Shown: positions 16,477 to 25,379 of the stretch, one piece after another
How the letters are laid out: each line of letters starts with the position of its first letter
How positions within the stretch are numbered: position 1 is the stretch's first letter
DNA from: CAYRFF01 sp964436125
GTDB lineage: Bacteria; Bacteroidota; Bacteroidia; Chitinophagales; Saprospiraceae
Assembly: GCA_964436125.1 (NCBI GenBank)
Contig: CAYTBT010000014.1
Coordinates: 1-64,000, forward strand
Reading direction: 5' to 3'
Length of the DNA: 64,000 nt
The notes under the pieces: generated by a model
What the model saw: only the letters and a program-made list of their open reading frames with translations
What the model was told of the DNA's origin: nothing
Databases searched by the model: none
Translations under genes and position numbers: made by a program

Positions 16477-17490
16477 ATGAATACAAAAAACACATACTCT
16501 TCAATGGATGAGATGATAAATCAATTCCCATCGCAATTGAAGGAGGCACTCAAGATAGTAGAAAATAGTGACTTTTCTGCAATTGTAGCAGAGAAGATTA
16601 AGAACATTCTCATTGTCGGTATGGGCGGATCGGGCATCGGCGGAGATTTTGCGCAAGCGATATGCCGAGAAAGCTCTACAATACCGATTGTCGTGAATAA
16701 GCGGTATGGAATTCCAGGCTGGGTGAGTAAAAACACACTCGTTATCTGTAATTCATACTCGGGCAATACGGAAGAGACTCTCAATGCTTATGCGATGGCG
16801 ATGGAGAAGAGTGCGCAGCTCATTTGCGTAAGCTCAGGAGGAAAAATCATCGAGAATGCAAGAAAAAATAAGCAAGCCTATGTTCAAGTGCCTGGAAATT
16901 ATGTTTCACCGAGGGCATGTCTCGGATATAGTCTCATTGCGCAACTCGGGGTTCTAGATTACTTGAATCTGACGCCAGATGGCTGGCGAGCTCAAGTACA
17001 GGCTGCGATTGAGCGCATACAACGAGAGAAAGAAGATATTCATCAACGCTCGGAACAGATTGCCATGATGGTAGAAGGAAAGCGTATTGTAATTTATGCT
17101 GAGGATACGATGGAGCCGCTTGCGCTGCGCTGGAGGCAACAGATTAATGAAAATGCCAAGGCACTCTGCTGGCATAATGTCATTCCGGAGATGAATCATA
17201 ATGAACTTGTGGGATGGCGCAATGAAGAAGATATTGCGGTGCTCTATCTACGGAGTAAATTTAATGCTTCTCGGAATGCGTTGAGAATGGATATCACCAA
17301 GGAAATTACGGGAACTTATGCGGCTTCTACTATCGAGCTTTACGGAAAAGGCGATAGTTTTATCGAGCAGCTTTTTTACCTCGTGCATCTGGGGGACTGG
17401 ATGTCTTATGAGCTTGCAATCCTCAAGAATCGCAACGTCGTGGAGGTTAAGGTCATTGATTATTTAAAGTCAGAACTTGCTAAATATTAA
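16477..17490 (+). CDS. bifunctional phosphoglucose/phosphomannose isomerase
   Basis: 337 residues from ATG 16477; an earlier in-frame ATG (16438) overlaps the divergent gene and is unlikely. It is a SIS-fold isomerase of the PGI/PMI type: ILIVGMGGSGIGGDFAQ and NSYSGNTEETLNAY form the phosphosugar site, and the C-terminal domain has WHNVIPEMNHNELVGW with the catalytic Glu and His. It interconverts glucose-6-P or mannose-6-P with fructose-6-P. The next gene, fabG, starts 5 bp after the stop, so the two are probably co-transcribed. Confidence 0.9.
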   Translation: MNTKNTYSSMDEMINQFPSQLKEALKIVENSDFSAIVAEKIKNILIVGMGGSGIGGDFAQAICRESSTIPIVVNKRYGIPGWVSKNTLVICNSYSGNTEETLNAYAMAMEKSAQLICVSSGGKIIENARKNKQAYVQVPGNYVSPRACLGYSLIAQLGVLDYLNLTPDGWRAQVQAAIERIQREKEDIHQRSEQIAMMVEGKRIVIYAEDTMEPLALRWRQQINENAKALCWHNVIPEMNHNELVGWRNEEDIAVLYLRSKFNASRNALRMDITKEITGTYAASTIELYGKGDSFIEQLFYLVHLGDWMSYELAILKNRNVVEVKVIDYLKSELAKY

Positions 17491-17495
17491 TACAA

Positions 17496-18242
17496 ATGAA
17501 GTTATTACAAGAAAAAATAATTTTAATCACGGGTGGTTCTCGTGGAATCGGCGAGGCAATTGTGCGCGAGCTTGTAAAACAAGAAGCAACCGTAATTTTC
17601 ACCTATCGTTCTTCAGCAGAAAGAGCTATGAATATTCTCAATGAGCTCATTGATGAAGATTATAAAGTCGATGCTTTTCAGTCTGATGCGTCTGATTTCA
17701 CTGCTGCAGGTGAGCTAATCTCGGAAGTTGTAGAAAAATATGGGAGAATTGATGTCCTCGTCAATAATGCCGGCATCACGCAAGATAATCTTATGCTCCG
17801 CATGAAAGAAGAACAGTGGGACAAGGTTATTGAGGTAAATCTGAAGTCCGTTTTCAACCTCACTAAACACGTATTGCGTCCGATGATGAGGCAACGTAGT
17901 GGATCGATAATCAATATCAGTTCCGTCGTCGGAGTCTTCGGGAATGCCGGACAAGCCAATTATGCGGCCTCCAAGGCCGGTGTTATCGGCTTCACCAAGT
18001 CCATCGCCAAGGAGGTCGGTTCCCGCAATATCCGCTGTAATGCCATCGCTCCAGGTTTCATCGCCACAGAAATGACTGATGAACTCGACGAGGCAACCAA
18101 GAAAGAATACTTCAGCAATATTCCTTTAAAACGATTCGGTAATACCAGTGAAGTCGCCGACGCCGTCACATTCCTCGGCTCTGATATGTCATCCTATATC
18201 ACAGGACAGACCTTGAGTGTGTGCGGAGGGTTGAATATTTAA
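17496..18242 (+). CDS. fabG: 3-oxoacyl-ACP reductase
   Basis: 248 residues, classic SDR length. Cofactor motif TGGSRGIGEA at the N-terminus, NNAGITQDNLMLRM, catalytic Ser in INISSVVGVFGNAGQ, Tyr and Lys in NYAASKAG, and CNAIAPGFIATEMTDEL, all as in FabG. It reduces 3-oxoacyl-ACP with NADPH in fatty acid elongation. It follows the isomerase gene closely rather than fabD/acpP, so a closely related SDR role remains possible. Confidence 0.88.
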   Translation: MKLLQEKIILITGGSRGIGEAIVRELVKQEATVIFTYRSSAERAMNILNELIDEDYKVDAFQSDASDFTAAGELISEVVEKYGRIDVLVNNAGITQDNLMLRMKEEQWDKVIEVNLKSVFNLTKHVLRPMMRQRSGSIINISSVVGVFGNAGQANYAASKAGVIGFTKSIAKEVGSRNIRCNAIAPGFIATEMTDELDEATKKEYFSNIPLKRFGNTSEVADAVTFLGSDMSSYITGQTLSVCGGLNI

Positions 18243-18603
18243 GGCTGAGGCCTCAAGGCGAGACTGTGAGCGCAGTGAACTAGCGAGACCTAGTCCGCCG
18301 AAGGCGTGATTGTGGGCTCAAGGTGCGGACTTCTTAAAATTTTGGTTCACAATATTGAAAACCCTTGCTCAGATTCCACTGCCTAGATAGACACCGTAAT
18401 GCAATGCCTTCTAGCCAAGATCAAACTATATCAAGAATTGAAATAGGAGAAAATTATCAAACTTACCTTTCAAAGAAGTTGCTATTTCTCTACATATTCA
18501 GAGCAGCTTAAGGCTCCGCAATTGTAATATTCTAAATAGGCAATGCTCGCTTCGATAGAGTTTCATTATTACATCGTTCTATCAGTTATGAAAATCCAAT
18601 ACA
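18243..18603. repeat. intergenic with dispersed repeat
   Basis: Positions 18252-18304 carry CTCAAGGCGAGACT and GCGAGACCTAGTCCGCCGA with a small hairpin between; the same two phrases in the same order occur at 35200-35260. The rest is AT-rich without recognised genes. Confidence 0.65.
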
Positions 18604-19350
18604 TTAATTGGCTCCCATAGAAAAACGAGTTCCTATTCCTACAAAGCGATTAATTAAATCAGGATTAAAATTGTTGCCTTGTGGCATAAAATGAATCGAG
18701 CCATATAAAAGGAGCTCAATATTGGGTGCTATTTCATAATTCACTTCTAGGCGGACTGGAATATGATAATATAAATATTTCACTCGCCTAGAGATCTGTA
18801 ACAATAAGACCTCGCCAGTATTAGAGACAATATTGTATCCTGAAATCATATCCATATCATCAGCTATACCTAGCCCTAATCCAATACCAAATGATGCTTC
18901 CCATCGCGATGTATGTATGAGATCATAATTATATAGCACTGACAATACATAATCATGACGAAAATCCTTTTTCTTAGGTTCATATTGTTTCAAGTAGAAA
19001 TCATAATCCTCCCAGAACATCCTAGGGGAAACAAGCCCACCAAAGTCAGAACCATATTCTCCTTGAAAATAATCTAAACTAGATGCAAAATCAGAGTTCA
19101 TAGGGCTCCCATTATCATCGTAAAATTGCCCGCCTTTTATAACATAAACAGTAGAAATCCGGAGATATGTCGTAATTGAACTACGTTCAGTTAACCTAAA
19201 CTCACCTCCCATCCCCAAATTATATCCTCGGCCTCTATTGTAAGAAAACCCTCCTTCTGCACTCAGTGAAAATGTAGATTGTGCTATGCCTGACAGGCTC
19301 ATCATAATCATAAGAAAAGCCATTATATATCGAGTAAATAATTGTAACAT
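18604..19350 (-). CDS. outer-membrane beta-barrel protein, barrel 2
   Basis: 248 residues with signal peptide ending LSGIAQ. Alternating hydrophobic/aromatic strands (FSLSAEGGFSYNRGRGYNLGMGG, SSITTYLRISTVYV, RWEASFGIGLGLGIADD, KYLYYHIPVRLEVNYE) and a final strand GIGTRFSMG predict an outer-membrane barrel of the OMP_b-brl type. It is clearly paralogous to the upstream gene (shared N/D-LI..S-W..S-G-GLGLG, KYLYY, F-P-G-NF blocks) though well diverged. The genes are 2 bp apart. Role unknown; probably surface-exposed. Confidence 0.75.
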   Translation of the reverse strand: MLQLFTRYIMAFLMIMMSLSGIAQSTFSLSAEGGFSYNRGRGYNLGMGGEFRLTERSSITTYLRISTVYVIKGGQFYDDNGSPMNSDFASSLDYFQGEYGSDFGGLVSPRMFWEDYDFYLKQYEPKKKDFRHDYVLSVLYNYDLIHTSRWEASFGIGLGLGIADDMDMISGYNIVSNTGEVLLLQISRRVKYLYYHIPVRLEVNYEIAPNIELLLYGSIHFMPQGNNFNPDLINRFVGIGTRFSMGAN

Positions 19351-19352
19351 AA

Positions 19353-20087
19353 TTATATTTTAAGGTTTAATCCTAGGCCAAAAATTGCCCTAATTCTATT
19401 TCCAAAGTTTTCCCCGGATGGAATAAAGTCAAGCCCTATGGGAAAATACAATTCAAGTTGTTCATTTAAACTATAAGCAATCTCTGCCCTTGAATTATAG
19501 CTGTAGTATAAATATTTAGCATGTTTAAAGATCTTATGATCGATATAAACATCTTTTCCTGTCCTTATATCAGAATAAAGTCGTGTAAAAGCATAGTGGT
19601 TGATTGATTCTTGCGAGACTCCAAGGCCAAGACCTAAACCCAAAGAAAATCGCCAGGTAGAATTATCTATAAGATTGTAATTAAAAAGAAAATAGAGTAC
19701 TTTAAGTGATTGTGTTGTCTTTCCAGGTTGAAATTGTACAATACCATTATCTTTATATTTCAACAATAAATCATCATCAACTTGTGCGATCCCAATCCCA
19801 TTTGGTGCTTCTTTATAATCAACAACAGATTCTACTACAAGAACCTTTTCATTAATAAAAATAGACATATTTTGTACCGAGCCGTATGAATTGGTCATAT
19901 TGACGCCACCAGTGATAAACATTCGATCTGACAAGGAATACGACAGATTGGCTGAAACTCCATATCCGAGATATAGACTTCCACCTAAAGTCGCATGTAC
20001 TCCCAATGCAATTTTATTGCCTTGAGCCATAATGAGGTTACAAGCAAGCAAAGCAAGTATTAAAGTGTAAAAATATTTTTGTTTCAT
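19353..20087 (-). CDS. outer-membrane beta-barrel protein, barrel 1
   Basis: 244 residues, signal peptide MKQKYFYTLILALLACNLIMAQ. Barrel strands include YLGYGVSANLSYSLSDRMFIT, TWRFSLGLGLGLGVSQ, KYLYYSYNSRAEIAYSL and the C-terminal FGLGLNLKI ending in a hydrophobic residue as expected for BAM-assembled barrels. It lies between the phase-variable lipoprotein gene (61 bp upstream, with a terminator-like hairpin in the gap) and barrel 2. Expression probably depends on read-through from the lipoprotein promoter at 21489-21520. Confidence 0.75.
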   Translation of the reverse strand: MKQKYFYTLILALLACNLIMAQGNKIALGVHATLGGSLYLGYGVSANLSYSLSDRMFITGGVNMTNSYGSVQNMSIFINEKVLVVESVVDYKEAPNGIGIAQVDDDLLLKYKDNGIVQFQPGKTTQSLKVLYFLFNYNLIDNSTWRFSLGLGLGLGVSQESINHYAFTRLYSDIRTGKDVYIDHKIFKHAKYLYYSYNSRAEIAYSLNEQLELYFPIGLDFIPSGENFGNRIRAIFGLGLNLKI

Positions 20088-20097
20088 ATTTCATTTT

Positions 20098-20139
20098 TAA
20101 AATAAAAATCCTGCAATCACCATCTGGCAATTGCAGGAT
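20098..20139 (-). terminator. intercistronic terminator-like hairpin
   Basis: On the minus strand the arms ATCCTGCAA and TTGCAGGAT (perfect 9 bp, 14-nt loop) are followed by TTTTTATTTT. It lies right after the lipoprotein stop codon and ahead of barrel 1, so it would limit the barrels to read-through transcription or act as an attenuator. Confidence 0.7.
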
Positions 20140-20148
20140 ATCGTTAAA

Positions 20149-21375
20149 TTAATGTTTCATTCGTTCAGTAATAAAGAACCCACCTTCATTATAATCAAAT
20201 ACCTTATATTCCTCACCGTCACAATATTCATCTTCATAGAATAAAGTAATATCACCAATATGATCATCACCTCGTCCAAATTCAATATTGGTGGCTTTGA
20301 CTCCCACTTCAGCAATTCCTACATTAAAAGATACGCTGACAGACAATTTCCCAGTAGGCCACCACTGATTATCTGTCTCAGTCCACACAACATACCAATA
20401 TTTCCCATGAATTTCAGGCTCCCAATTTGTTATATCTAAATTGCAGACATAATTGGGCCCTAATGAACCCATATAATGAGCAGTTGATGCCCTCCTATAT
20501 CTCCTTAAATTCTGTGAATTATTATCCCAGATAACATAAGTTCCGACTATCTCTACCTTTGGAAGATACCACCATGTTTCAAATTGCTTCACCACATCTA
20601 AGCCAGTAAACCTATATCCGTAAAACATATCTCTCCTATCAAAACACGTCCTTTCTATTGCGTTATCCGGGCACTCATCACAGATCCCACGTGTACTCAC
20701 CACTGTAGTATCAACCGACGGCCCTACAGGACCTGGCCCACCGGGACCGACACCGGCTAGCTTATCCATAGCCGTAAGTACATCAGTAAACTTATACAAG
20801 TCCCATCCTGAAATAGTATTAACAGGAGAAAATTCTGTGCTCAAATTTGTTGGAATACTTTCACCTGACAAAAATTTATCTGTCGCAGGGTTTACAGCCT
20901 TCAAGCTTTCGTTATATTTTAATACGCAGTACCTAGTTGTAGTATCAAATATCGCAGAAATTTTCACTAGCTTACCTGAACTATCATACGCTTCAAGACT
21001 ATCAGTTACAGATACGTTTGTATCAAGTAGTACTGTGTAATCGATGTTTGAAATATGTGTACTCAGAGATTCAGTATCTGAGAAAAAACTATACGATGGA
21101 TAAGCTACTGTAAGTAATGGGGAAGCGGATGTAATGGAATCAATTACTGAAGACCTTAATATATTATCTTCAAGTCTATGAAATAAAAATTCTTCAATTC
21201 CTTGATCTTTTATTATTGATGTAATCTGAGAAACTCCTTCATCTGTTGATTGTAGGTGAGACAACAAAGTCCCAGCTCTTTTAAATGTTTTATGTTGCTG
21301 TCGGTCATTCAGTTCCTGTTGTATCCCGAGTTCATTCTCCATACATCCTTGGAACATAATTATACTGAAAATCAA
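20149..21375 (-). CDS. surface lipoprotein, apparently phase-variable (OFF frame)
   Basis: The open frame encodes a lipoprotein: KEWRSIALLIFSIIMFQGC is a full signal peptide with Cys at the lipobox, then about 400 residues with a proline/glycine hinge (AGVGPGGPGPVGP) and a Trp-rich C-terminal half (YWYVVWTETDNQWWPTG). No family recognised. The start given is a TTG inside the hydrophobic core and is not a credible natural start: no in-frame ATG precedes the signal peptide. An ATG at 21458 with a good promoter lies in another frame; the two are separated by five 10-bp repeats, and a sixth unit would join them. So the gene is most likely switched by repeat slippage and is off here. Confidence 0.7.
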   Translation of the reverse strand: MIFSIIMFQGCMENELGIQQELNDRQQHKTFKRAGTLLSHLQSTDEGVSQITSIIKDQGIEEFLFHRLEDNILRSSVIDSITSASPLLTVAYPSYSFFSDTESLSTHISNIDYTVLLDTNVSVTDSLEAYDSSGKLVKISAIFDTTTRYCVLKYNESLKAVNPATDKFLSGESIPTNLSTEFSPVNTISGWDLYKFTDVLTAMDKLAGVGPGGPGPVGPSVDTTVVSTRGICDECPDNAIERTCFDRRDMFYGYRFTGLDVVKQFETWWYLPKVEIVGTYVIWDNNSQNLRRYRRASTAHYMGSLGPNYVCNLDITNWEPEIHGKYWYVVWTETDNQWWPTGKLSVSVSFNVGIAEVGVKATNIEFGRGDDHIGDITLFYEDEYCDGEEYKVFDYNEGGFFITERMKH

Positions 21376-21395
21376 TAAGGCTATAGAACGCCATT

Positions 21396-21456
21396 CCTTT
21401 TGTCTCCTTTTGTCTCCTTTTGTCTCCTTTTGTCTCCTTTTGTCTCCTTTTGTCTC
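21396..21456. repeat. 10-bp tandem repeat, 5 full units
   Basis: Unit TGTCTCCTTT on the plus strand (AAAGGAGACA on the coding strand), five perfect copies at 21401-21450 with partial units on both sides. Because 10 is not divisible by three, each gain or loss shifts the frame. In any frame the array is translated as a polar 10-residue repeat (K, R, E, Q, T, D, G), without stops. Each unit also contains AAAGGAG, a Shine-Dalgarno-like core. Confidence 0.97.
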
Positions 21457-21458
21457 AT
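21456..21458 (-). promoter_or_regulatory. candidate ON-state start codon of lipoprotein
   Basis: ATG directly ahead of the repeat array. From here the present sequence reads through the array into a TAG at 21381-21383 (25 codons). With 6 or 3 units it would read on into KEWRSIALL and the lipoprotein. The upstream leader is AT-rich, as usual for Bacteroidota genes. Confidence 0.55.
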
Positions 21459-21488
21459 ATAAAACTAATTTTTAGGTTAATAATGAAG

Positions 21489-21520
21489 CAAAAATATTCA
21501 ATCAATATAACAATTCCAAA
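21489..21520 (-). promoter_or_regulatory. Bacteroidota-type promoter of lipoprotein gene
   Basis: On the minus strand, TTTG (21520-21517), a 20-bp spacer and TATTTTTG (21496-21489) match the TTTG / TAnnTTTG sigma-ABfr consensus exactly. It sits about 30 bp upstream of the ATG at 21458, supporting that ATG as the intended start. Confidence 0.7.
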
Positions 21521-21887
21521 TTTCAGGACAACTTTATAGTAAATACTTCTTACTTTTATGGAATAACCAATTAAGTCAACTTGTGAATAAGCTTACCTAT
21601 CTATTACCACTATCTTGATAATTTTAGTTGCCTTGTCTATTAAATTGAATTATTTAAGTCTGATTATTTCAATGGAAAGAAAGTTCAAGAAAACACCTTG
21701 ACAAGTTGTTCCCCATGCATGTATCATTTCCGGCAGCACCTTCCTCATTCTGAACTATCCCTAGCGAGCTCGTATATGGATTCTCTGCGTAAGTTCATTA
21801 CCAAGACATATCCCTCTTTATTCCTTTCAAGCCCTTTTACTTCTGAATTACTCCATCATCCACAGCCTTTCCGTCATCACGAGACAA
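21521..21887. other. intergenic, nothing recognised
   Basis: About 370 bp between the PspC gene end and the lipoprotein promoter. No hairpin with a T-run, no RNA gene or conserved frame. Confidence 0.35.
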
Positions 21888-22556
21888 CTATTTCTTCTTC
21901 CAGTCCGAGCTCATATCCTCAAATTTCTTCCCGAGATCATTGATTTCTTCTTCAATTTTATTCCCGATAGATCTGATATTAATCTCTTCACCTCGCATAG
22001 CTAGCCTGTCGGAAGCCGTCCTGGCCTTGGGCATTATTATCCATAAGATAATATAGAGGATACCACTTGAGAAACCAGCAAAAAGTAGCAAGACAAATAA
22101 AATCCGGAGCCACACTGGATCATTAATCCCGAAGTATGCACTCAGCCCGCCACATACACCGGCTATTACCTGATTATCTGGATCCCTGAAAAGCTTCTTC
22201 CCCACACTATATCTGTATGCTTTCTCCTGTCGAGTATTGTCTTCATAACTCGTCCTGCTTTTATCCTCACTTTCTTCTGCAGTGGCATATTCTTCATCAG
22301 CTTCAAACTGTTCAGGCCTCCCCAATCTCTCAATTGCTTTATCCAGAACATCCATATCTACTATTGTCTTCCCTTGCAGATGCTCGTGAAAAATCTCTGC
22401 CATCCTTATTTCAATGTCCTGAATTATTTCATCTTGCCCAGAGCTACCAGCAAAGTGATTACTCACCGCATTGAGATATTCATTCAATTTCTTGTATGCA
22501 TCATCATTCATAATGAAATGCACTCCACCGAGATTTATATTCTGTACTTTATTCAT
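21888..22556 (-). CDS. PspC domain protein
   Basis: 222 residues from ATG 22556, which overlaps the PadR stop codon (GATGAATAA). The N-terminal half is a soluble helical region (INLGGVHFIMNDDAYKKLNEYL, then LQGKTIVDMDVLDKAIERLG); the PspC domain follows (KKLFRDPDNQVIAGVCGGLSAYFG, then VWLRILFVLLLFAGFSSGILYIILWIIMP) with one or two membrane helices; the C-terminus is a coiled-coil-like tail. PspC proteins sense envelope stress or regulate sigma/PspA systems. The coupled PadR gene probably controls it. Confidence 0.87.
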   Translation of the reverse strand: MNKVQNINLGGVHFIMNDDAYKKLNEYLNAVSNHFAGSSGQDEIIQDIEIRMAEIFHEHLQGKTIVDMDVLDKAIERLGRPEQFEADEEYATAEESEDKSRTSYEDNTRQEKAYRYSVGKKLFRDPDNQVIAGVCGGLSAYFGINDPVWLRILFVLLLFAGFSSGILYIILWIIMPKARTASDRLAMRGEEINIRSIGNKIEEEINDLGKKFEDMSSDWKKK

Positions 22557-22893
22557 CGCTATTATTATTTTGTGTTGCATGCTGAACCGCACGATTGAGA
22601 TTATGCCATTTGTCTGAAAGCCTTCCTAGAAAATCAACCCCTTCATCCGTAAGTTTATAATACTTCCTCGGTGGCCCACTCGTCGATTCTTTCCAGTAAT
22701 AATCGAGTAATTCTCCATTTTTTAAGCGGTTAAGCAATGGATACAATGTGCCTTCTACAACTATTAATTCAGCTTTCTTTAAACGCTCAATTATATCCGA
22801 GGCATATACCTCCTCCTTAGATATAATAGATAAGACACATAGTTCAAGCAGCCCTTTCCGCATCTGTGCTTCTATATTTTCAATCTTCATCAT
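22549..22893 (-). CDS. PadR family transcriptional regulator
   Basis: 114 residues from ATG 22893 (MMKIENIEAQMRKGLLELC). Winged helix of the PadR type: KGLLELCVLSIISKEEVYASDIIERL, VVEGTLYPLLNRLKNGELLDYYW, GPPRKYYKLTDEGVDFL. Small PadR proteins of this type are often encoded just before a PspC-like membrane protein and repress their own operon, commonly in response to envelope-active compounds. An ATGA-type overlap with the PspC gene indicates one transcript. Confidence 0.9.
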   Translation of the reverse strand: MMKIENIEAQMRKGLLELCVLSIISKEEVYASDIIERLKKAELIVVEGTLYPLLNRLKNGELLDYYWKESTSGPPRKYYKLTDEGVDFLGRLSDKWHNLNRAVQHATQNNNSDE

Positions 22894-23048
22894 ATTACAA
22901 ATATAAGGTACTATGTTAAACAATGTACCTTTTTAAGGCAAGTTCTATATGAAAAGTTCTTGTCTTTCGACAAATGTGGGCTTTTTCCCGATGACGAGCT
23001 GTTGCCGAATGCTCTAGACTGCTTATCCTACTCTATTACATATACAGA

Positions 23049-23080
23049 ACAAGCCCAAAGGCTACGCCTTTGGGCTTGTT
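23049..23080 (-). terminator. strong hairpin terminator
   Basis: Perfect arms ACAAGCCCAAAGGC and GCCTTTGGGCTTGT around a 4-base centre, 30 bp after the stop of the lipoprotein gene at 23109. The T-run is short on the minus strand (TTCTGT). Confidence 0.65.
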
Positions 23081-23108
23081 TATACAGTATAATCTTCCGT
23101 TGAAGAAA

Positions 23109-23999
23109 TTACTTCTTCACAGAAAATGTATAGTAATCATCATTGGAATCTGCTTGTTCCGATGTCTTAATTACTACTACATCAGTAGCTTCAATTATGT
23201 AATACTTATCGCCATTTTTTACGATAAATACATCACCTGGTTGAACAACATCCGATTCATCAACAGTAGCTGTTTCATCGTATAATTCAGCAATCTGTTC
23301 CTTGGTAGTAACCGCATCAAAATCACCATCATAAGGCATTAAGGTAGAACCATTGGCTGGGAGGATCTGCTGATACCAGTTATCTGCTGGATCAGAAGCA
23401 CCGAAGTTAACACCTTTATCAACGATCTCCGCTTCAGCACTTGAACGACTTACACTTGCGCTAGCCGCATCGTCAGCATCGAGGTCTAGACCTCCAGGCT
23501 CACGACCATCGGCATTCCACAAGAGATACATCGTATCCATTTCAACTGGAGTCCCTTGAACTTCAGTAGTAATATCCAGCGTTACTGCAGCGGTATTTCC
23601 ATCTACATCAACTACCTCAAATGCATAAGTATCTGTTACTTCTTCATCGCTTAATTGTACAGCAAAGTCAAAGCTCACAGTCTGCTTCTGATCAGCACTT
23701 AAGTTGAATGGATTAGCTGCTTTTGATTCATTGTCAACTAGGAAGTCTTCTACCGGTAATTTCTCTCCATTACGGTAAACATAAACTCCGTTAAGGTCCG
23801 ATTCACCTGCAGTGAATGTTACGGAAATAGGACCTAGGAATTTTCCAGGCTCAAATGTCTGATTTTCATAATCCGCTCCGAAATCTATCGTTGCAGTAGG
23901 ATCATTATCAACAGTTATGGGATCATCAGGATTACAACTTGTCGTAATTACCATCAGACCTAACATTGCTATAAGTCCATATTTCATTAAATTCTTCAT
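23109..23999 (-). CDS. hypothetical lipoprotein with cadherin-like layout
   Basis: 296 residues. Lipoprotein signal peptide MKNLMKYGLIAMLGLMVITTSC. The mature part is acidic and strand-rich, with an Ig/cadherin-like domain (residues about 30-150, ending AVTLDITTE) and a second domain carrying DAVTTKEQIAELYDE, VQPGDVFIVKNGDKYYIIEA and a final strand YYTFSVKK. This resembles other Bacteroidota surface lipoproteins of unknown role. It is flanked by a strong terminator and appears monocistronic. Confidence 0.65.
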   Translation of the reverse strand: MKNLMKYGLIAMLGLMVITTSCNPDDPITVDNDPTATIDFGADYENQTFEPGKFLGPISVTFTAGESDLNGVYVYRNGEKLPVEDFLVDNESKAANPFNLSADQKQTVSFDFAVQLSDEEVTDTYAFEVVDVDGNTAAVTLDITTEVQGTPVEMDTMYLLWNADGREPGGLDLDADDAASASVSRSSAEAEIVDKGVNFGASDPADNWYQQILPANGSTLMPYDGDFDAVTTKEQIAELYDETATVDESDVVQPGDVFIVKNGDKYYIIEATDVVVIKTSEQADSNDDYYTFSVKK

Positions 24000-24184
24000 A
24001 AAATCTCGTTTAATTTTAAATGTTGATTATTGAATTCTTTGATTCTCTGTGTGCTTAACGCATTCATTTCAGAAAATGATGCGTAAACATATCACTATTT
24101 ACATAAAATATACGGATTTCTAACTCTGTATATTTTTTTCTTCTTTCTTGTACACATTTTTACATAAAGTCAGAACGATAATTA

Positions 24185-25291
24185 TCATTCATCTGTCGAT
24201 AGAAATTTCCCGTTTTCATAGAAAAGCACTTTATCTGTATAGATTTTCCCTCCTTTCTTCATATCAGTAATCATATCCCAGTGTACTGTAGAATTATTCT
24301 TCCCTCCAGCCTGGAGATAAGATTGACCTATTGCCATGTGTACGCTTCCACCCATTTTCTCGTCAAATAAGATATTGCGCGTCACTTGGGTGATATCTTT
24401 ATTGGTGCCGATGGCCGCCTCGCCAAATCTTCTCGTTCCTTCCAGTTTAAAGATATGATCGAGAAATTTCTTCCCTTTCTTTGCCTCCCAAGATTCGATA
24501 TATCCGTCCTTGACATTTAAACGTACTCCTTGCACTTCTTTTCCGCGGTAAAAACTCGGATAAGAAAAATAAATGGTACCATTGACGCTATCTTCCACGG
24601 GAGAGGTATAAACTTCACCGGAAGGCATATTGGTCGTTCCGTGACTATTAATCCAAGTGCGCCCCTGGCAGGAGAAAGAGATATCCGTTTCACTTTTATC
24701 ATTGACATATCTTACAATCTCCGCTTTATTCAGCTTATCTGCAATTTCTTGTTGAAAATCCCTGACTTTCAGCCATTCTGATAATGGGTCGTCCGCGTAA
24801 AGTTTACAGGCACCGAAGACAAATTCTTCATACTCCGTCAAGGGCATTTGCGCAAGCTGAGCGGAAGCAGTTGTGGGAAACTGGCACAAGGTTCTCTTCA
24901 ATTCCCTCGTTGCAGTTCTCTCAAAGTATAAATCGCGCCATTGCTTCCCGGCTTTTTGCCGCAAGGCAGCTTTCATCGGATCTGAATTCTTATTACTAAA
25001 AATATTGTAGGGTGCTCGTATCGCAATATAGCAATCAAAGTTCTCCATTGCTTCCTTATAGGTCGGCGAGAATTGCTTGAGTTGATCTTTTTCCCCGTAT
25101 TTATAGAGGAGATAATCCTGGTTGCGGATATCGAGTTCCATAAATGGATGCCCACCGGCTTCAAGGACCGAGCGATAGACTTCCCTCACAAGAGGCTCAG
25201 CGAGTGTCGTTGAAGCGATGAGCACCTTTTCCCCTTTCCGGACTTCGACACAATAATTCACGAGCAGATCGGCGTATTTCTGTAGTATCAT
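24185..25291 (-). CDS. M29 family aminopeptidase
   Basis: 368 residues from ATG 25291 (MILQKYADLLVNYCVEVRKGEKVLI), matching the N-terminus of the thermophilic aminopeptidase T/AmpS family. Metal-binding residues of M29 are expected in GEVYTSPVEDSVNGTI (Glu), EGTRRFGEAAIGTN (Glu) and VHMAIGQSY...STVHWDMITDM (His, His, Asp); all three segments are present. It removes N-terminal residues from peptides in the cytosol. It is the last gene of a long minus-strand cluster starting with pyk. One ATTTGCGNAAGCT copy lies inside (24846-24858). Confidence 0.88.
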   Translation of the reverse strand: MILQKYADLLVNYCVEVRKGEKVLIASTTLAEPLVREVYRSVLEAGGHPFMELDIRNQDYLLYKYGEKDQLKQFSPTYKEAMENFDCYIAIRAPYNIFSNKNSDPMKAALRQKAGKQWRDLYFERTATRELKRTLCQFPTTASAQLAQMPLTEYEEFVFGACKLYADDPLSEWLKVRDFQQEIADKLNKAEIVRYVNDKSETDISFSCQGRTWINSHGTTNMPSGEVYTSPVEDSVNGTIYFSYPSFYRGKEVQGVRLNVKDGYIESWEAKKGKKFLDHIFKLEGTRRFGEAAIGTNKDITQVTRNILFDEKMGGSVHMAIGQSYLQAGGKNNSTVHWDMITDMKKGGKIYTDKVLFYENGKFLSTDE

Positions 25292-25379
25292 AATTCTATA
25301 AATATAAATAATATGAACATTCCTTCCGAGGACAAACAGCGAGTGCATAGCTCCTCTCAATCTCACTTGTCATAGTGCT

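Noticed and set aside
21401..21450. CRISPR-like array
   Set aside because: Units are directly contiguous 10-mers without spacers; it is a simple tandem repeat. No CRISPR array or cas gene was seen anywhere in the window.
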